A DNA stretch of 64,000 bases from Mesorhizobium terrae (GTDB lineage Bacteria > Pseudomonadota > Alphaproteobacteria > Rhizobiales > Rhizobiaceae), in NCBI RefSeq assembly GCF_008727715.1, contig NZ_CP044218.1, positions 1,426,001-1,490,000 of the forward strand, written 5' to 3'. The notes under the pieces were generated by a model, which ran no database searches, was not told where the DNA came from, and was given only the letters and a program-made list of their open reading frames with translations. Positions 42,110 to 52,227 of this stretch are shown in pieces. Position numbers and translations under genes: made by a program. Numbering within the stretch: the stretch's first letter is position 1; the number at the start of each line of letters is the position of its first letter.

Positions 42110-43030
42110 ATGGCGCCGTCCCTCCTTCGGGCCCTCGCCCCCAAGAACGTCGTGGTAGCCGGCATCCTGCTCATGCTGGCCGGCGACTTCATGTTCGCCC
42201 TCAACGACGCCATGGGCAAATGGCTGGTCACCAACTTCTCGGTCGGTCTCGTCGTGGCTGTTCGCTCGATCGGCGCCTTCATCATCCTGGGGCCGATGAT
42301 CGCCAGACAGGGCGCGGAGAAACTCGTCCGCGTGGAGCGACCCGGCATCCAGTTGCTACGCGCCATCATGACGACGGTCGATACCGGATTGTTCTATGCC
42401 GCTGTGGTGCATTTGCCGCTGGCCGATGTGATGAGCTTCTACATGGCCGGGCCCATCTATGTGGCGGCGCTGTCGCATTTCATGCTTGGCGAGCGGATCG
42501 GCTGGCGCCGATGGGCCGCCATCCTGGTCGGCTTCTGCGGCGTGCTCGTCATCCTGAACCCATCGACCGCCGCCTTTTCGCTCTCGGCCATTTTCGCCTT
42601 CATCGGCTCGGTAGCCTTCGCGCTGTCGATCGTCTACAGCCGACAGTTACGGGGAACTCCCGACACCACATTGGTGACCTGGCAAACAATTGCCGCCCTG
42701 GTGGCAGGTCTCGTCTTCGCCGTCGGCGACTGGCGCGCCCCCGGCGTCTTCGACATCGGCGCCATGCTGTTGCTCGGTGTCGTCTCCTGCGCGGCGCATC
42801 TGATGATCACACGGGCGCTGAAGCTGGCGCCGGCCTCGACGCTGGCGCCGCTGCACTACAGCCTGCTGTTGTGGGCCGCCGTGTTCGGCATGGTGTTCTT
42901 CGGCGATGTGCCCGGGCCACGCGTGCTCGTTGGCGCAGCCATCGTCGTCCTGGCCGGACTGTTCATTTTCCATCGTCAGAAGGTGGTGGACACGGTGCCG
43001 CCGGAGAACGTGCCGAAAGGCGTCAACTAG
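42110..43030 (+). CDS. EamA/DMT-superfamily transporter
   Basis: 306 residues with ten predicted membrane segments in two EamA repeats (first repeat begins FMFALNDAMGKWLV; second begins about residue 150). Such carriers export metabolites or amino acids, or move nucleotide sugars; the substrate cannot be read from the sequence. It lies convergent to the CDGSH gene with 12 bp between them. Confidence 0.85.
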   Translation: MAPSLLRALAPKNVVVAGILLMLAGDFMFALNDAMGKWLVTNFSVGLVVAVRSIGAFIILGPMIARQGAEKLVRVERPGIQLLRAIMTTVDTGLFYAAVVHLPLADVMSFYMAGPIYVAALSHFMLGERIGWRRWAAILVGFCGVLVILNPSTAAFSLSAIFAFIGSVAFALSIVYSRQLRGTPDTTLVTWQTIAALVAGLVFAVGDWRAPGVFDIGAMLLLGVVSCAAHLMITRALKLAPASTLAPLHYSLLLWAAVFGMVFFGDVPGPRVLVGAAIVVLAGLFIFHRQKVVDTVPPENVPKGVN

Positions 43031-43042
43031 ACTCCAATCGGA

Positions 43043-43672
43043 TCAGCCGACGAACCCGGCCGTCTTGTGGCTGCCGTCGCAGAAGGGTTTGTTCCGCGAA
43101 TGGCCGCAGCGGCACAGGAAGACCTTGGTGACGCGGTCGACCGTGCGGCCGGTGCCGCTGACGATCTCGAGATTGCCTTCCACCTTGAGAGAACCGTTGG
43201 GCTGGGGCGTGACCTTGATGGGGCCATTGCGCGCTTCCAGCGCAACCGAGTCTTTCGACGCCGGCTCGCCGGTGGCGGCGAAACCGGCCTTGGTATGGCT
43301 GCCATCGCAAAACGGCTTGTTCTCCGAGGCGCCGCAACGGCACAACGTCGCGCGCAGCATGAGTTCGCCATTGATGTCCATCTCGGCATTGAAGGCGAGC
43401 GGTCCGTTCTCGCGCACCCGGACCAGATTGACCACCGGTGCCGGCTCGTCCGGTCCACCATCCTTGCGGCGGTAGGTGATCGCGCCGGACGGGCAGGAAT
43501 GGGCGACGCCGACGACCGCCTCGACCGAGCCGGCCTCGGGATGGATCCACTGACCCGGCGCATTGGGAACGAAAACCTCGGGATGGCCGAGCACACAATT
43601 GCGCGAATGGATGCACAGTTTGCTGTCGAAACCGATGTCGATGTTCTCGCCTTCGACGAATTTCCGCACCAT
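43043..43672 (-). CDS. Tandem CDGSH iron-sulfur protein with N-terminal ferredoxin-like domain
   Basis: 209 residues. The N-terminal 70 residues match the short divergent 4Fe-4S (Fer4_19-type) domain, with only Cys20, Cys26 and Cys60 apparent as ligands. Two CDGSH motifs follow, each with 3 Cys + 1 His: Cys111, Cys113, Cys122, His126; and Cys187, Cys189, Cys198, His202. Each should bind a redox- and pH-sensitive [2Fe-2S] cluster. Cytoplasmic. Function in bacteria is poorly known; iron/redox homeostasis is the usual proposal. Good family-level support. Confidence 0.9.
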   Translation of the reverse strand: MVRKFVEGENIDIGFDSKLCIHSRNCVLGHPEVFVPNAPGQWIHPEAGSVEAVVGVAHSCPSGAITYRRKDGGPDEPAPVVNLVRVRENGPLAFNAEMDINGELMLRATLCRCGASENKPFCDGSHTKAGFAATGEPASKDSVALEARNGPIKVTPQPNGSLKVEGNLEIVSGTGRTVDRVTKVFLCRCGHSRNKPFCDGSHKTAGFVG

Positions 43673-43805
43673 TGGGTAGCTCCTCGGCTTGCCTGCGAGA
43701 AACCTAATGCAAGGCGAATGGCGGCGGCAAGCGCGGACTGCGGCAGGCGACCCGATTTGGTGCCGAACTGGCCATCAGGGCAGGCCTTTCGCCTGCCCGT
43801 GCCGG

Positions 43806-46259
43806 CTATGCCTTGATGCGGCTCATGCCCGGATCATAGAGCGGCTCAAGATGCAGATGTGCCGGCACTTTTTGCGTGGCGACGACCAGTTCGTAGCTGC
43901 CCTCGCGCAGGAATTTGTCGTCCACGCCGGCCGCGTTGCGGACATAACCGTAGCCGATGTTCTTAGCCACCGTGTAGCCGTAGCCGCCGGAGGTCAGATA
44001 GCCGACCGGCTCGCCATTGCGCAGGATCGTCTCGCGGCCAAGCAAGACAATATCCTGATCATCCACCGTAAAGCCGGCAAAGCGTTTGACCAAAGGCTGC
44101 CTGGCGACCTTTTCAAGTGCCATACGACCGAGGAAATCCATGTCGGTCTTCAGCTTCACCGCCCAACCGAGACCCGCCTCGAACGGTGTGTCGTTCGGCG
44201 TAATGTCGGAGCCCCAGGCGCGATAGCCCTTTTCGAGCCGCAGCGATTCCAAAGCGCGATAGCCGACCGGGCGAATGTCGTGCTCCTTGCCGGCCTGCAT
44301 CAGCGCATCGAACACCTCGCCGGTAGCCGCGATGGGCACATGCAGTTCCCAGCCGAGCTCGCCGACATAGGTGACGCGCAGCGCCCGCACCGTGTGCCCG
44401 GCGATGGCGATCTCGCGCACGTGGCCGAAGGGGAAAGCTATGTTGGAGACATCCGCCTCCGTCACCTTCTCCAGCACCTTGCGCGCATCCGGCCCCATCA
44501 GGGACAACGTGCCGAAGGCTTCGGTGACATCGACCAGACTAACGTCGAAGTCCGCGCCGATATGGTCGCGGATCCAGGCCAGATCATGGGTGCGGAAGCC
44601 AGTGCCGGTGACGATGTAAAACCGGTCGTCGGCCAGGCGTGCCACCGTGAGGTCCGCCTCGATACCGCCGCGCGTGTTGAGAAGCTGCGTATAGGTGAGC
44701 CTGCCGACCGGCTTGGCGACATCGTTGGCGCAGACCCAATCGAGCGCCCGACCGGCATCGGTCCCCGTCAGCTCATATTTGGCGAAAGACGACTGGTCGA
44801 AGATGCCCACCTTGTCGCGGACATGGCGATGCTCGTCGCCAACCGGGCCGAACCAATTTTGGCGACCCGTGGAGTAGACATCCTTCGCCTCGGTACCCTC
44901 AGGGGCGAACCAGTTCGGCCGTTCCCAACCGAGCTTGGAGCCGAAGACTGCACCGTGCTTCTGCAGGCGCTGGTAGAGCGGAGAGACGATACGCGGCCGG
45001 CCGCTGTCATACTCCTCGTGCGGGAAGCCGATCGTATAATGCTTGCCATAGGCTTCGAGCGTGCGGTCGCAAACCCATTGGCGGTCGCGGTGCAGGTCGG
45101 AGAAGCGGCGGATATCGACCACCCACAGATCGAGCGGCGCCTCGCCATCCACCACCCATTTCGCCAGCACCCAGCCAGCACCGCCGCCCGATGCGATGCC
45201 GAAGGCGTTGAAGCCGGCACCAACGAACATGTTGGCGCATTCCGGCGCGACGCCGAGAATGAAGTTGCCGTCCGGCGTAAAACTCTCCGGGCCATTAATC
45301 ATCTGCTTGACGCCAACGGTCTCCAGCGCCGGCACGCGCGCGATGGCCTGCGTCATATGCTGTTCGAAATGATCGTAGTCGTCGTCGAACAGGCGGAAGG
45401 CCCATTCATCCGGCACGTCGCCACCCGGCAGGCCGGTCTCCCAGGCCTGGGGGTTCGGCTCATAGCCGCCCATGACGAGGCCGCCTACCTCTTCCTTGAA
45501 GTAGGTGCGGCGGTCGGGATCGCGAATGGTGGGCGCGTCTGTCGCCAGACCTGGAATCTTCTCGGTGATGATGTACTGGTGCTTGACCGGCTGCAGCGGC
45601 ACGTTGATGCCGACCATGGCGCCAACCTGCCTGGCCCACTGGCCGGCGCAGTTGACCACCTTTTCGCAGGCGATATCGCCCTGGTCGGTTTTGACCGCAA
45701 CGATGCGGCCGTCATTCATGTCGAAGCCGGTCACCTTGATCTTCTCGATCAGCCGGGCGCCGTGCATGCGCGCGCCCTTGGCCAGCGACTGCGTGATGTC
45801 CGACGGGCTCGCCTGACCATCGGTCGGCAGCCAGCTGGCGCCGACAAGGTCGCCGGTTTCCATCAAAGGCCACATCGCCTTGACCTCGGCCGGCGACAGA
45901 AGATGCATGTCCATGCCGAAGCTGCGCGCGGTGGTGGCCAGCCGTTTGAATTCGGTCCAGCGGTCCTGGTTGGTGGCGAGACGCAGGCAACCGGTCATCT
46001 TCCAGCCGGTGGCGAGGCCGGTTTCGGCCTCGAGGCCCTTGTAGAGATCGACCGAATATTTGAGCACGCGGGTGATCGAGGCCGAGGAGCGCAATTGCCC
46101 GACCAGTCCGGCAGCGTGCCAGGTGGAGCCCGAGGTGATGGAACCCTGTTCGAGTAGCACCACATCGGCCTTGTGGTCGCGGGCCAGATGATAGGCCGTC
46201 GAACAGCCGATAATGCCGCCGCCAATGACGACGATCTGGGCATGGCTTGGCAGGGTCAT
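43806..46259 (-). CDS. FAD-dependent sarcosine/dimethylglycine dehydrogenase family protein
   Basis: 817 residues. An N-terminal DAO-type FAD domain (GGGIIG at 13-18) has the STWHAAGLVG motif in which His48 corresponds to the covalent flavin site of dimethylglycine and sarcosine dehydrogenases. The C-terminal half (about 430-815) is a GcvT-like folate-binding aminomethyltransferase domain that captures the released one-carbon unit as methylene-tetrahydrofolate. It removes N-methyl groups from a glycine derivative, but which one is not determined. The ATG overlaps the stop of a choline-kinase-like gene (ATGA), so both act in one unit. Confidence 0.9.
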   Translation of the reverse strand: MTLPSHAQIVVIGGGIIGCSTAYHLARDHKADVVLLEQGSITSGSTWHAAGLVGQLRSSASITRVLKYSVDLYKGLEAETGLATGWKMTGCLRLATNQDRWTEFKRLATTARSFGMDMHLLSPAEVKAMWPLMETGDLVGASWLPTDGQASPSDITQSLAKGARMHGARLIEKIKVTGFDMNDGRIVAVKTDQGDIACEKVVNCAGQWARQVGAMVGINVPLQPVKHQYIITEKIPGLATDAPTIRDPDRRTYFKEEVGGLVMGGYEPNPQAWETGLPGGDVPDEWAFRLFDDDYDHFEQHMTQAIARVPALETVGVKQMINGPESFTPDGNFILGVAPECANMFVGAGFNAFGIASGGGAGWVLAKWVVDGEAPLDLWVVDIRRFSDLHRDRQWVCDRTLEAYGKHYTIGFPHEEYDSGRPRIVSPLYQRLQKHGAVFGSKLGWERPNWFAPEGTEAKDVYSTGRQNWFGPVGDEHRHVRDKVGIFDQSSFAKYELTGTDAGRALDWVCANDVAKPVGRLTYTQLLNTRGGIEADLTVARLADDRFYIVTGTGFRTHDLAWIRDHIGADFDVSLVDVTEAFGTLSLMGPDARKVLEKVTEADVSNIAFPFGHVREIAIAGHTVRALRVTYVGELGWELHVPIAATGEVFDALMQAGKEHDIRPVGYRALESLRLEKGYRAWGSDITPNDTPFEAGLGWAVKLKTDMDFLGRMALEKVARQPLVKRFAGFTVDDQDIVLLGRETILRNGEPVGYLTSGGYGYTVAKNIGYGYVRNAAGVDDKFLREGSYELVVATQKVPAHLHLEPLYDPGMSRIKA

Positions 46260-47146
46260 GGCAGGACTTTTCCGTATTTAGAGCTGTAGCTTTCGAGCGC
46301 CGCATCAAGGCGGGCGAGGTTTTCGCCGGTGTAGGCGACGTAGTCGGCGCCCGGTGCGTCGAGATAAAGTTCCGAAACCATGCTCCACATCGCTTCGCGC
46401 AGAAGCGAGGCGCATTGCATGGCGGCGAAGGACCGGCGCACGGCCTCGTCTGGTCTGTGGCCGAGATAGGCGCCCAGCAGCGCGTCTGCCTCGGCCTGGG
46501 GCATGCCGGCGTTCGATGCGATCCCGGCGAGGTCGAACATGGCGGTGCCAAAACCGGCATACTCAAAGTCGATCAGCCAGAGCTTTTCGCCATCGTCGAG
46601 AAAATTGGCCGGCAGCAGATCGTTGTGACCGAAGACGATCGGCAGCGGCGCCTGCACGCTCTCCAGCTGGTCCGCCAAGGCGAGATAGCGCGGCAAGGCC
46701 GGCGTCATGCGGCTGTTTCCGGCACGCAGCGTGCGCGCATAATCGCGAATGACGTGAAACACCCAGAAGATGAAGCCGGCGCCGGAGACGTGGTTGGGCA
46801 TTTGCCGGTGAAAGTCGCGCATCAGCCTGGCAATGCGCTCGCCATTGGCGCGCACGTCCTCAGCACCATAGGTTTTGGCACCGAGAAACTCCGTGACCAT
46901 CACACCAGGCTCGGCATATTCGACGGCCGGCCCGAAACCGGCGGCCTCCGCCGCCCGCGCTGTCATCAGCTCGCGCTCGCGCAAGACATGATGGAACGGA
47001 TAGTCGCGCCCCAAACGGACGACATGCTTGCCGGCGGCGTCGGTGACCAGCAAATTCTCGTTGCTGAGCCCGCCCGACAGCGGCGCGACCTGAATGCCGC
47101 CCTTCCAGCATGGCAACCCGCGAATGCGATCCTCGCTCGTCGTCAC
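46256..47146 (-). CDS. Choline/ethanolamine-kinase-like phosphotransferase
   Basis: 296 residues of the APH/choline-kinase fold. Catalytic loop GHNDLLPAN (His184, Asn185, Asp186, Asn191) and metal-binding LIDFEYAG (Asp203) are intact, and the N-terminal ATP site reads LSGGLSNENLLV. It should phosphorylate a small alcohol such as choline or ethanolamine. The GTG at 47146 has a strong SD (GGAGAGGAC); upstream ATGs would add unrelated sequence. Overlaps the dehydrogenase gene by ATGA. Divergent from a DeoR regulator. The combination suggests use of a methylated amino alcohol, but the substrate is open. Confidence 0.85.
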   Translation of the reverse strand: MTTSEDRIRGLPCWKGGIQVAPLSGGLSNENLLVTDAAGKHVVRLGRDYPFHHVLRERELMTARAAEAAGFGPAVEYAEPGVMVTEFLGAKTYGAEDVRANGERIARLMRDFHRQMPNHVSGAGFIFWVFHVIRDYARTLRAGNSRMTPALPRYLALADQLESVQAPLPIVFGHNDLLPANFLDDGEKLWLIDFEYAGFGTAMFDLAGIASNAGMPQAEADALLGAYLGHRPDEAVRRSFAAMQCASLLREAMWSMVSELYLDAPGADYVAYTGENLARLDAALESYSSKYGKVLP

Positions 47147-47373
47147 GTCCTCTCCATTCGGCCAACGGTCTCCTTGCCGGAGACTTCTCGACACCCTGAC
47201 GCCGCCGTTCCCAGGGCGGAGCCATCCTTCTTCGTCGTCAAATTCGGATGACATAGGCCAGGTTGTCAACGCAAATCTGTGGCTTTTTCTGTTTTTATGA
47301 CCGTTCTTGTTGTTTTCTGCCGCGCGAAGCCGTACAAATCGGTCACATCAACCATGGCAGATGAGTTCGACCG

Positions 47374-48156
47374 GTGAACCATTCGAAGCGGCATGGCGAA
47401 ATCCTGCGCCTCCTCAAGGAGGAAGGCACTGTAACCATTGCCGATCTCGCCGAGAGGCTCGGCGTTTCGCTCGAAACGGTGCGGCGCGACGTCAAGCCAC
47501 TGACCGACGATGGGTCGGTGTTCAAAATGCATGGCGCCATCAGCCTTCCAGGCATTGTCGGCGAAGCGCCGTTCGAACGGCGCATGCGCGAGAACGCCGA
47601 GGCCAAGCGGGCCATCGCCCGCATGGTTGCGGCAACCATCCGCGACGGCGAATCGATCATGCTGGACTGCGGCACCACCACCAGCTTCCTGGCCCGCGAA
47701 CTGGCCGGGCACCGGCGGCTGACGGTTGTCACCAACTCGTCCGACATTGCCCGAACGCTGGCCACCACCAATGGCAACAAAGTCTACATGGCCGGCGGCG
47801 AACTGCGACCCGATTCCGGCGCCGCATTCGGCGTCTCGGCCATCGACTTCGTCCGACGCTTCGGCGTCGATCACGCGGTGATCTCGGCAGGCGCCGTGGA
47901 TGCCACGGGCGGGGTCATGGACCACGACCTGGAGGAAGCCGAATTCGCGGCCATGGTGCTGTCGCGCGGCCAGCGCTCCGTGGTCATCACCGACCATACC
48001 AAGTTCGGCCGCCAGGGCCTTGTCAGGGTATGCGGCTTTTCTGGTTTCTCCGAACTGGCGACCAATCAGGCACCGCCCGCCGATATCGCCGCCGCATTGG
48101 AGGCCGCGGGCACGCGGTTGCGCGTAGCAGCCAATGGCGGGCAAAACCCGGCCTGA
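47374..48156 (+). CDS. DeoR-family transcriptional regulator
   Basis: 260 residues: N-terminal winged helix (about 5-57; VTIADLAERLGVSLETVRRDV) and a C-terminal sugar-phosphate-isomerase-like sensor domain (LDCGTTTSFLA, DHTKFGR). DeoR proteins usually sense a phosphorylated metabolite, which suits a neighbour that is a kinase. The GTG at 47374 is the only fitting start. Divergent from the kinase/dehydrogenase genes; the 227-bp spacer holds T-rich stretches but I could not assign an operator. Confidence 0.88.
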   Translation: MNHSKRHGEILRLLKEEGTVTIADLAERLGVSLETVRRDVKPLTDDGSVFKMHGAISLPGIVGEAPFERRMRENAEAKRAIARMVAATIRDGESIMLDCGTTTSFLARELAGHRRLTVVTNSSDIARTLATTNGNKVYMAGGELRPDSGAAFGVSAIDFVRRFGVDHAVISAGAVDATGGVMDHDLEEAEFAAMVLSRGQRSVVITDHTKFGRQGLVRVCGFSGFSELATNQAPPADIAAALEAAGTRLRVAANGGQNPA

Positions 48157-48257
48157 ACGGCCCTTATCTTTTCTTGATGTCCGCCCGGCCAAATCCCAAT
48201 CGATATTTGACCGGAAGCGGGAGCATTGTGCGCACTCCTGAAATTCGGAGAAGCATC

Positions 48258-48341
48258 GTGCTCGACCTCGCCTACCTAGCCCTCGGCATAGGATCCTTCG
48301 TGATTTTCGCGCTTTACGCACGCGCGCTGACCAGGCTCTGA
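48258..48341 (+). CDS. 27-residue membrane peptide at the head of the kdp operon
   Basis: A very short gene: GTG start at 48258 with GGAGAAG SD 4-5 bp before it, stop TGA at 48339-48341. The product MLDLAYLALGIGSFVIFALY + ARALTRL is one membrane helix with a basic C-terminal tail, a size and build close to KdpF. The stop lies directly in front of the kdpF SD (TGAGGGAGG), so the two are almost certainly co-translated. Its position suggests an extra small subunit or regulator of the Kdp complex, which is inference. Confidence 0.7.
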   Translation: MLDLAYLALGIGSFVIFALYARALTRL

Positions 48342-48352
48342 GGGAGGCAATC

Positions 48353-48439
48353 ATGATGGAAGCCTTACTCGGCCTCGTCGTCGCCATCGCGCTCGGCGTT
48401 TATCTCGTCGTGACGCTGCTGCGGCCCGAAAAATTCTAA
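48353..48439 (+). CDS. kdpF: KdpF, small subunit of the potassium-transporting ATPase
   Basis: 28 residues: MMEALLGLVVAIALGVYLVV followed by TLLRPEKF. The single membrane helix and C-terminal LLRPEKF are characteristic of KdpF, which stabilises the KdpABC complex. SD AGGGAGG at 5 bp from the ATG at 48353. It lies 24 bp before kdpA. Confidence 0.92.
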   Translation: MMEALLGLVVAIALGVYLVVTLLRPEKF

Positions 48440-48463
48440 AAATCAATCCTTGAGAGTTCCGCC

Positions 48464-50173
48464 ATGTCTTTAATCGGATGGCTGCAGATCGGCCTACTCT
48501 TTCTCATCGTCCTATTGCTGATCAAGCCGCTTGGCCTGTTCATGGCAAAGGTCTTTTCCGGTGAACGAACCTTTCTTTCGCCCGTGCTCGGCCCCGTCGA
48601 ACGCGGCTTCTATTCCTTGGCGGGCGTGGACCCCAAGAAGGAGCAGGGCTGGCTTGCCTATGCCTTCTCCGTCATCGCCTTCAGCGTGATGGGCCTTGTC
48701 TCGCTCTACGCGATCCTGCGCCTGCAGGCATATCTGCCCTACAATCCGCAAGGTTTTCCCGGCGTTGCGCCCGACCTTGCCTTCAACACCGCCGTCAGCT
48801 TCGTGACCAACACCAACTGGCAGTCCTATGGCGGCGAAACCACGATGAGCCATTTCAGCCAGATGGCTGGCCTCACCGTGCACAACTTCGTCTCGGCCGC
48901 GACGGGCATTGCCATGGCGCTTGCGCTTACCCGCGCCTTCATGCGCTCGCACGCAACGACGGTCGGCAATTTCTGGGTCGACCTCACCCGCTCGACGCTC
49001 TATGTGCTTTTGCCGCTTGCCATCATCGTCGCCATCGCCTTCGTGGCCATGGGCCTGCCGCAGACGCTTGACGCCTCGGTGACCGCGACGACGCTCGAAG
49101 GCGCCAAGCAGACCATCGCGCTCGGACCAGTCGCCAGCCAGGAAGCGATCAAGCAGCTCGGCACCAATGGTGGCGGCTTCTTCAACGTCAATGCCGCGCA
49201 TCCGTTCGAAAACCCGACGGCGCTGTCCAACTATCTCAACATCGTCTCGATGCTCACGATCTCGGCGGCACTGGTCTACACCTTCGGCCAGATGGTCGGT
49301 GACCGCCGCCAAGGCTGGGCCTTCATAGCCGCGATGGCGATCCTGCTGATCGCCGGCGTCGGCGTTATCTACTGGGCAGAAGCGCAAGGCAATCCGATCC
49401 TGACCGCGCTTGGCCTCGACAATGCGCTCGGCAATATGGAGGGCAAGGAAGTCCGCTTCGGCCAAGCGATGACCGCTGCCTATGCCGCCGTTACCACCGG
49501 TCTTTCCGACGGCGGTGTCAATGCCATGCACGGCTCGTTCACCGGTCTGGGCGGCATGATACCGATGTTCCTGATGCAACTCGGAGAAGTGCTGCCGGGC
49601 GGTGTCGGCTCGGGCCTCTACGGCATGCTGGTCTTCGCCATTCTCGCCGTGTTCGTCGCCGGACTGATGGTCGGCCGCACGCCGGAACTGCTCGGTAAGA
49701 AGATTGAAAGCCGCGAGATGAAATACGCCATGCTGGCCGTGCTCATCCTGCCGCTGTCGATCCTGGTCTTCACCGCGTTTTCCGCCATGTTGCCTTTCGC
49801 GGTCTCCGCCATCGGCACCAACGGACCGCACGGCCTGTCCGAGATCCTCTATGCCTATACGTCGGCGACCGGGAACAACGGTTCAGCCTTCGGCGGCCTC
49901 TCGGCGAACTCGCCCTGGTACAACACCACGCTCGGCATCGCGATGCTGCTCGGCCGCTTCGGCTACGCGATCCCTGTCCTTGCCATCGCCGGCTCGCTGG
50001 TCGGCAAGACCAGGACGACGGCCTCCGCCGGCACCTTCCCGACCCACACGCCGCTCTTCGTTGGCCTGCTCGTCGGCATCATCCTCATCATGGGCGGTCT
50101 GCAGTATTTCCCCGCTCTCGCCCTCGGCCCCATCGTCGAGCATTTCGCAATGCTGGCCGGCCAGACTTTCTAA
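48464..50173 (+). CDS. kdpA: KdpA, potassium-binding channel-like subunit
   Basis: 569 residues with about ten membrane segments and four pore loops of the potassium-channel superfamily: [45 protein letters not shown] and [13 protein letters not shown]. It selects and carries K+ in the high-affinity Kdp pump, with ATP energy from KdpB. SD GAGAG before the ATG. Part of kdpFABCDE. Confidence 0.97.
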   Translation: MSLIGWLQIGLLFLIVLLLIKPLGLFMAKVFSGERTFLSPVLGPVERGFYSLAGVDPKKEQGWLAYAFSVIAFSVMGLVSLYAILRLQAYLPYNPQGFPGVAPDLAFNTAVSFVTNTNWQSYGGETTMSHFSQMAGLTVHNFVSAATGIAMALALTRAFMRSHATTVGNFWVDLTRSTLYVLLPLAIIVAIAFVAMGLPQTLDASVTATTLEGAKQTIALGPVASQEAIKQLGTNGGGFFNVNAAHPFENPTALSNYLNIVSMLTISAALVYTFGQMVGDRRQGWAFIAAMAILLIAGVGVIYWAEAQGNPILTALGLDNALGNMEGKEVRFGQAMTAAYAAVTTGLSDGGVNAMHGSFTGLGGMIPMFLMQLGEVLPGGVGSGLYGMLVFAILAVFVAGLMVGRTPELLGKKIESREMKYAMLAVLILPLSILVFTAFSAMLPFAVSAIGTNGPHGLSEILYAYTSATGNNGSAFGGLSANSPWYNTTLGIAMLLGRFGYAIPVLAIAGSLVGKTRTTASAGTFPTHTPLFVGLLVGIILIMGGLQYFPALALGPIVEHFAMLAGQTF

Positions 50174-50185
50174 AGGACATCATTC

Positions 50186-52225
50186 ATGTCGACCGCAGTA
50201 CACCACAAGCTCTTCGAACCGGCCATTCTGTGGCCGGCCCTCGGGCAGGCCTTTGTCAAGCTAGCGCCGCACAAGCTGATGCGCAATCCCGTCATCTTCG
50301 TCACCGAAGTCGTGGCGGCGCTGGTGACGCTGATGTTCCTGCGCGATCTCGTCGCCGCAGGCGGCAAGCCGCTCTTCTCCGGCCAGATCGCGATCTGGCT
50401 CTGGTTCACCGTGTTGTTCGCCAACTTCGCCGAAGCCGTGGCCGAAGGCCGCGGCAAGGCACAGGCCGACAGCCTGCGCCGCACCAAGTCGCAACTGACC
50501 GCCCGCAAGCTCCTCTCCGACGGTGGCTTTGACGTTGCCAGCATCCCGGCAACCGACCTCAAGGTCGGCGACCTGGTTCTGGTCGAAGCCGGCGAACTGA
50601 TCCCCGGCGACGGCGAAGTGGTCGAGGGCATCGCCTCGGTCAACGAAAGCGCCATCACCGGCGAGTCCGCGCCTGTCATCCGCGAATCCGGCGGCGACCG
50701 CTCGGCCGTCACCGGCGGCACGCAGGTGCTGTCCGACTGGATCAAAGTGCGCATCACCGCCGCACCCGGCTCCTCCTTCGTCGACCGCATGATCGCGCTG
50801 ATCGAAGGCGCCGAACGCCAGAAGACGCCGAACGAGATCGCGCTGTCGATCCTGCTTTCCGGCCTCACTTTGGTGTTCCTCATTGCCGTGACGACGCTTT
50901 GGGGCCTGGCCGGTTATTCCGGTACGGTGCTCTCGATCACTGTGCTTGCCGCACTGCTGGTGACGCTGATCCCGACCACGATCGGCGGCCTGCTTTCGGC
51001 CATCGGCATCGCCGGCATGGACCGCCTGGTGCGCTTCAACGTCATCGCCACCTCCGGCCGCGCTGTCGAGGCGGCGGGCGACGTCGACACGCTGCTGCTC
51101 GACAAGACCGGCACCATCACCTTCGGCAACCGCATGGCGACCGAGTTCCTGCCGGTACCTGGCGTTCGCGCCGAAGAACTGGCGGAAGCCGCCATGCTGG
51201 CCAGTCTCGGCGACGAGACGCCGGAAGGCCGTTCGATCGTGGCGCTGGCCACTGGCGAATACGGTTCGACTGCGCCGACGAAGCAACCCGACAACATCGT
51301 GCCGTTCGCGGCCGAGACCCGGCTGTCGGGCGTCGATCTCGGCAACCGCCATCTGCGCAAGGGCGCCGTCGATTCGGTGCTGAAATTCACCGGCCTCGAC
51401 GAAGCACACGTGCCTTCAGCCTTCCGGCAGGCGGTGGAGGTTGTCGCACGCACCGGCGGTACGCCGCTGGCGGTCGCCGAAGGCAACAAGCTGCTTGGCG
51501 TCATCCACCTGAAGGACGTAGTGAAGCCCGGCATCAAGGAGCGTTTCGCGGCGCTGCGCGCCATGGGCATCCGCACGGTCATGGTCACCGGCGACAACCC
51601 GGTTACGGCGGCGGCAATCGCTTCCGAGGCCGGCGTCGACGATTATCTCGCCGAAGCAACGCCTGAGCAGAAGCTTGGCTATATCCGCAAGGAACAGGAA
51701 GGTGGCAGGTTGATCGCCATGTGCGGCGACGGCACGAACGACGCCCCGGCACTTGCCCAGGCAGACGTCGGCGTGGCCATGCAGACCGGCACGCAGGCGG
51801 CGCGCGAGGCCGCCAACATGGTCGACCTCGATTCCAGCCCGACCAAGCTCATCGAGATCGTCGAGATCGGCAAGCAATTGCTGATGACGCGTGGTTCACT
51901 GACCACTTTCTCGATCGCCAATGACGTCGCCAAATACTTCGCCATCATCCCGGCGCTGTTCGTGGCGACCTATCCGGCGCTGGACTATCTCAACATCATG
52001 CGGCTGTCGTCGCCGGAATCGGCGATCCTGTCGGCGGTGATCTTCAACGCCCTCATCATCGTGGCGCTGATCCCGCTGGCGCTCAAAGGCGTCGCCTACC
52101 GTCCGGTCGGTGCCGCCGCACTGCTGCGCCGCAACCTCATCGTCTACGGCGTCGGCGGCCTGATCCTGCCCTTCGCGGGCATCAAGCTGGTCGATATCGC
52201 CGTGTCGGCTCTTCATCTGGTGTAA
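50186..52225 (+). CDS. kdpB: KdpB, P-type ATPase catalytic subunit
   Basis: 679 residues. Phosphorylation site DKTGT with Asp306 (E. coli Asp307), TGES actuator loop (AITGESAPV), and hinge [15 protein letters not shown]-driven K+ uptake with KdpA. SD AGGACA. The kdpC gene begins 2 bp after its stop. Confidence 0.97.
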   Translation: MSTAVHHKLFEPAILWPALGQAFVKLAPHKLMRNPVIFVTEVVAALVTLMFLRDLVAAGGKPLFSGQIAIWLWFTVLFANFAEAVAEGRGKAQADSLRRTKSQLTARKLLSDGGFDVASIPATDLKVGDLVLVEAGELIPGDGEVVEGIASVNESAITGESAPVIRESGGDRSAVTGGTQVLSDWIKVRITAAPGSSFVDRMIALIEGAERQKTPNEIALSILLSGLTLVFLIAVTTLWGLAGYSGTVLSITVLAALLVTLIPTTIGGLLSAIGIAGMDRLVRFNVIATSGRAVEAAGDVDTLLLDKTGTITFGNRMATEFLPVPGVRAEELAEAAMLASLGDETPEGRSIVALATGEYGSTAPTKQPDNIVPFAAETRLSGVDLGNRHLRKGAVDSVLKFTGLDEAHVPSAFRQAVEVVARTGGTPLAVAEGNKLLGVIHLKDVVKPGIKERFAALRAMGIRTVMVTGDNPVTAAAIASEAGVDDYLAEATPEQKLGYIRKEQEGGRLIAMCGDGTNDAPALAQADVGVAMQTGTQAAREAANMVDLDSSPTKLIEIVEIGKQLLMTRGSLTTFSIANDVAKYFAIIPALFVATYPALDYLNIMRLSSPESAILSAVIFNALIIVALIPLALKGVAYRPVGAAALLRRNLIVYGVGGLILPFAGIKLVDIAVSALHLV

Positions 52226-52227
52226 TC

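Noticed and set aside
43689..46157. An 822-codon open frame antisense to the dehydrogenase gene
   Set aside because: It is a mirror frame of a GC-rich gene with third-position bias; the composition is Arg/His/Asp-rich without any domain, and the opposite strand encodes a complete, recognisable enzyme.
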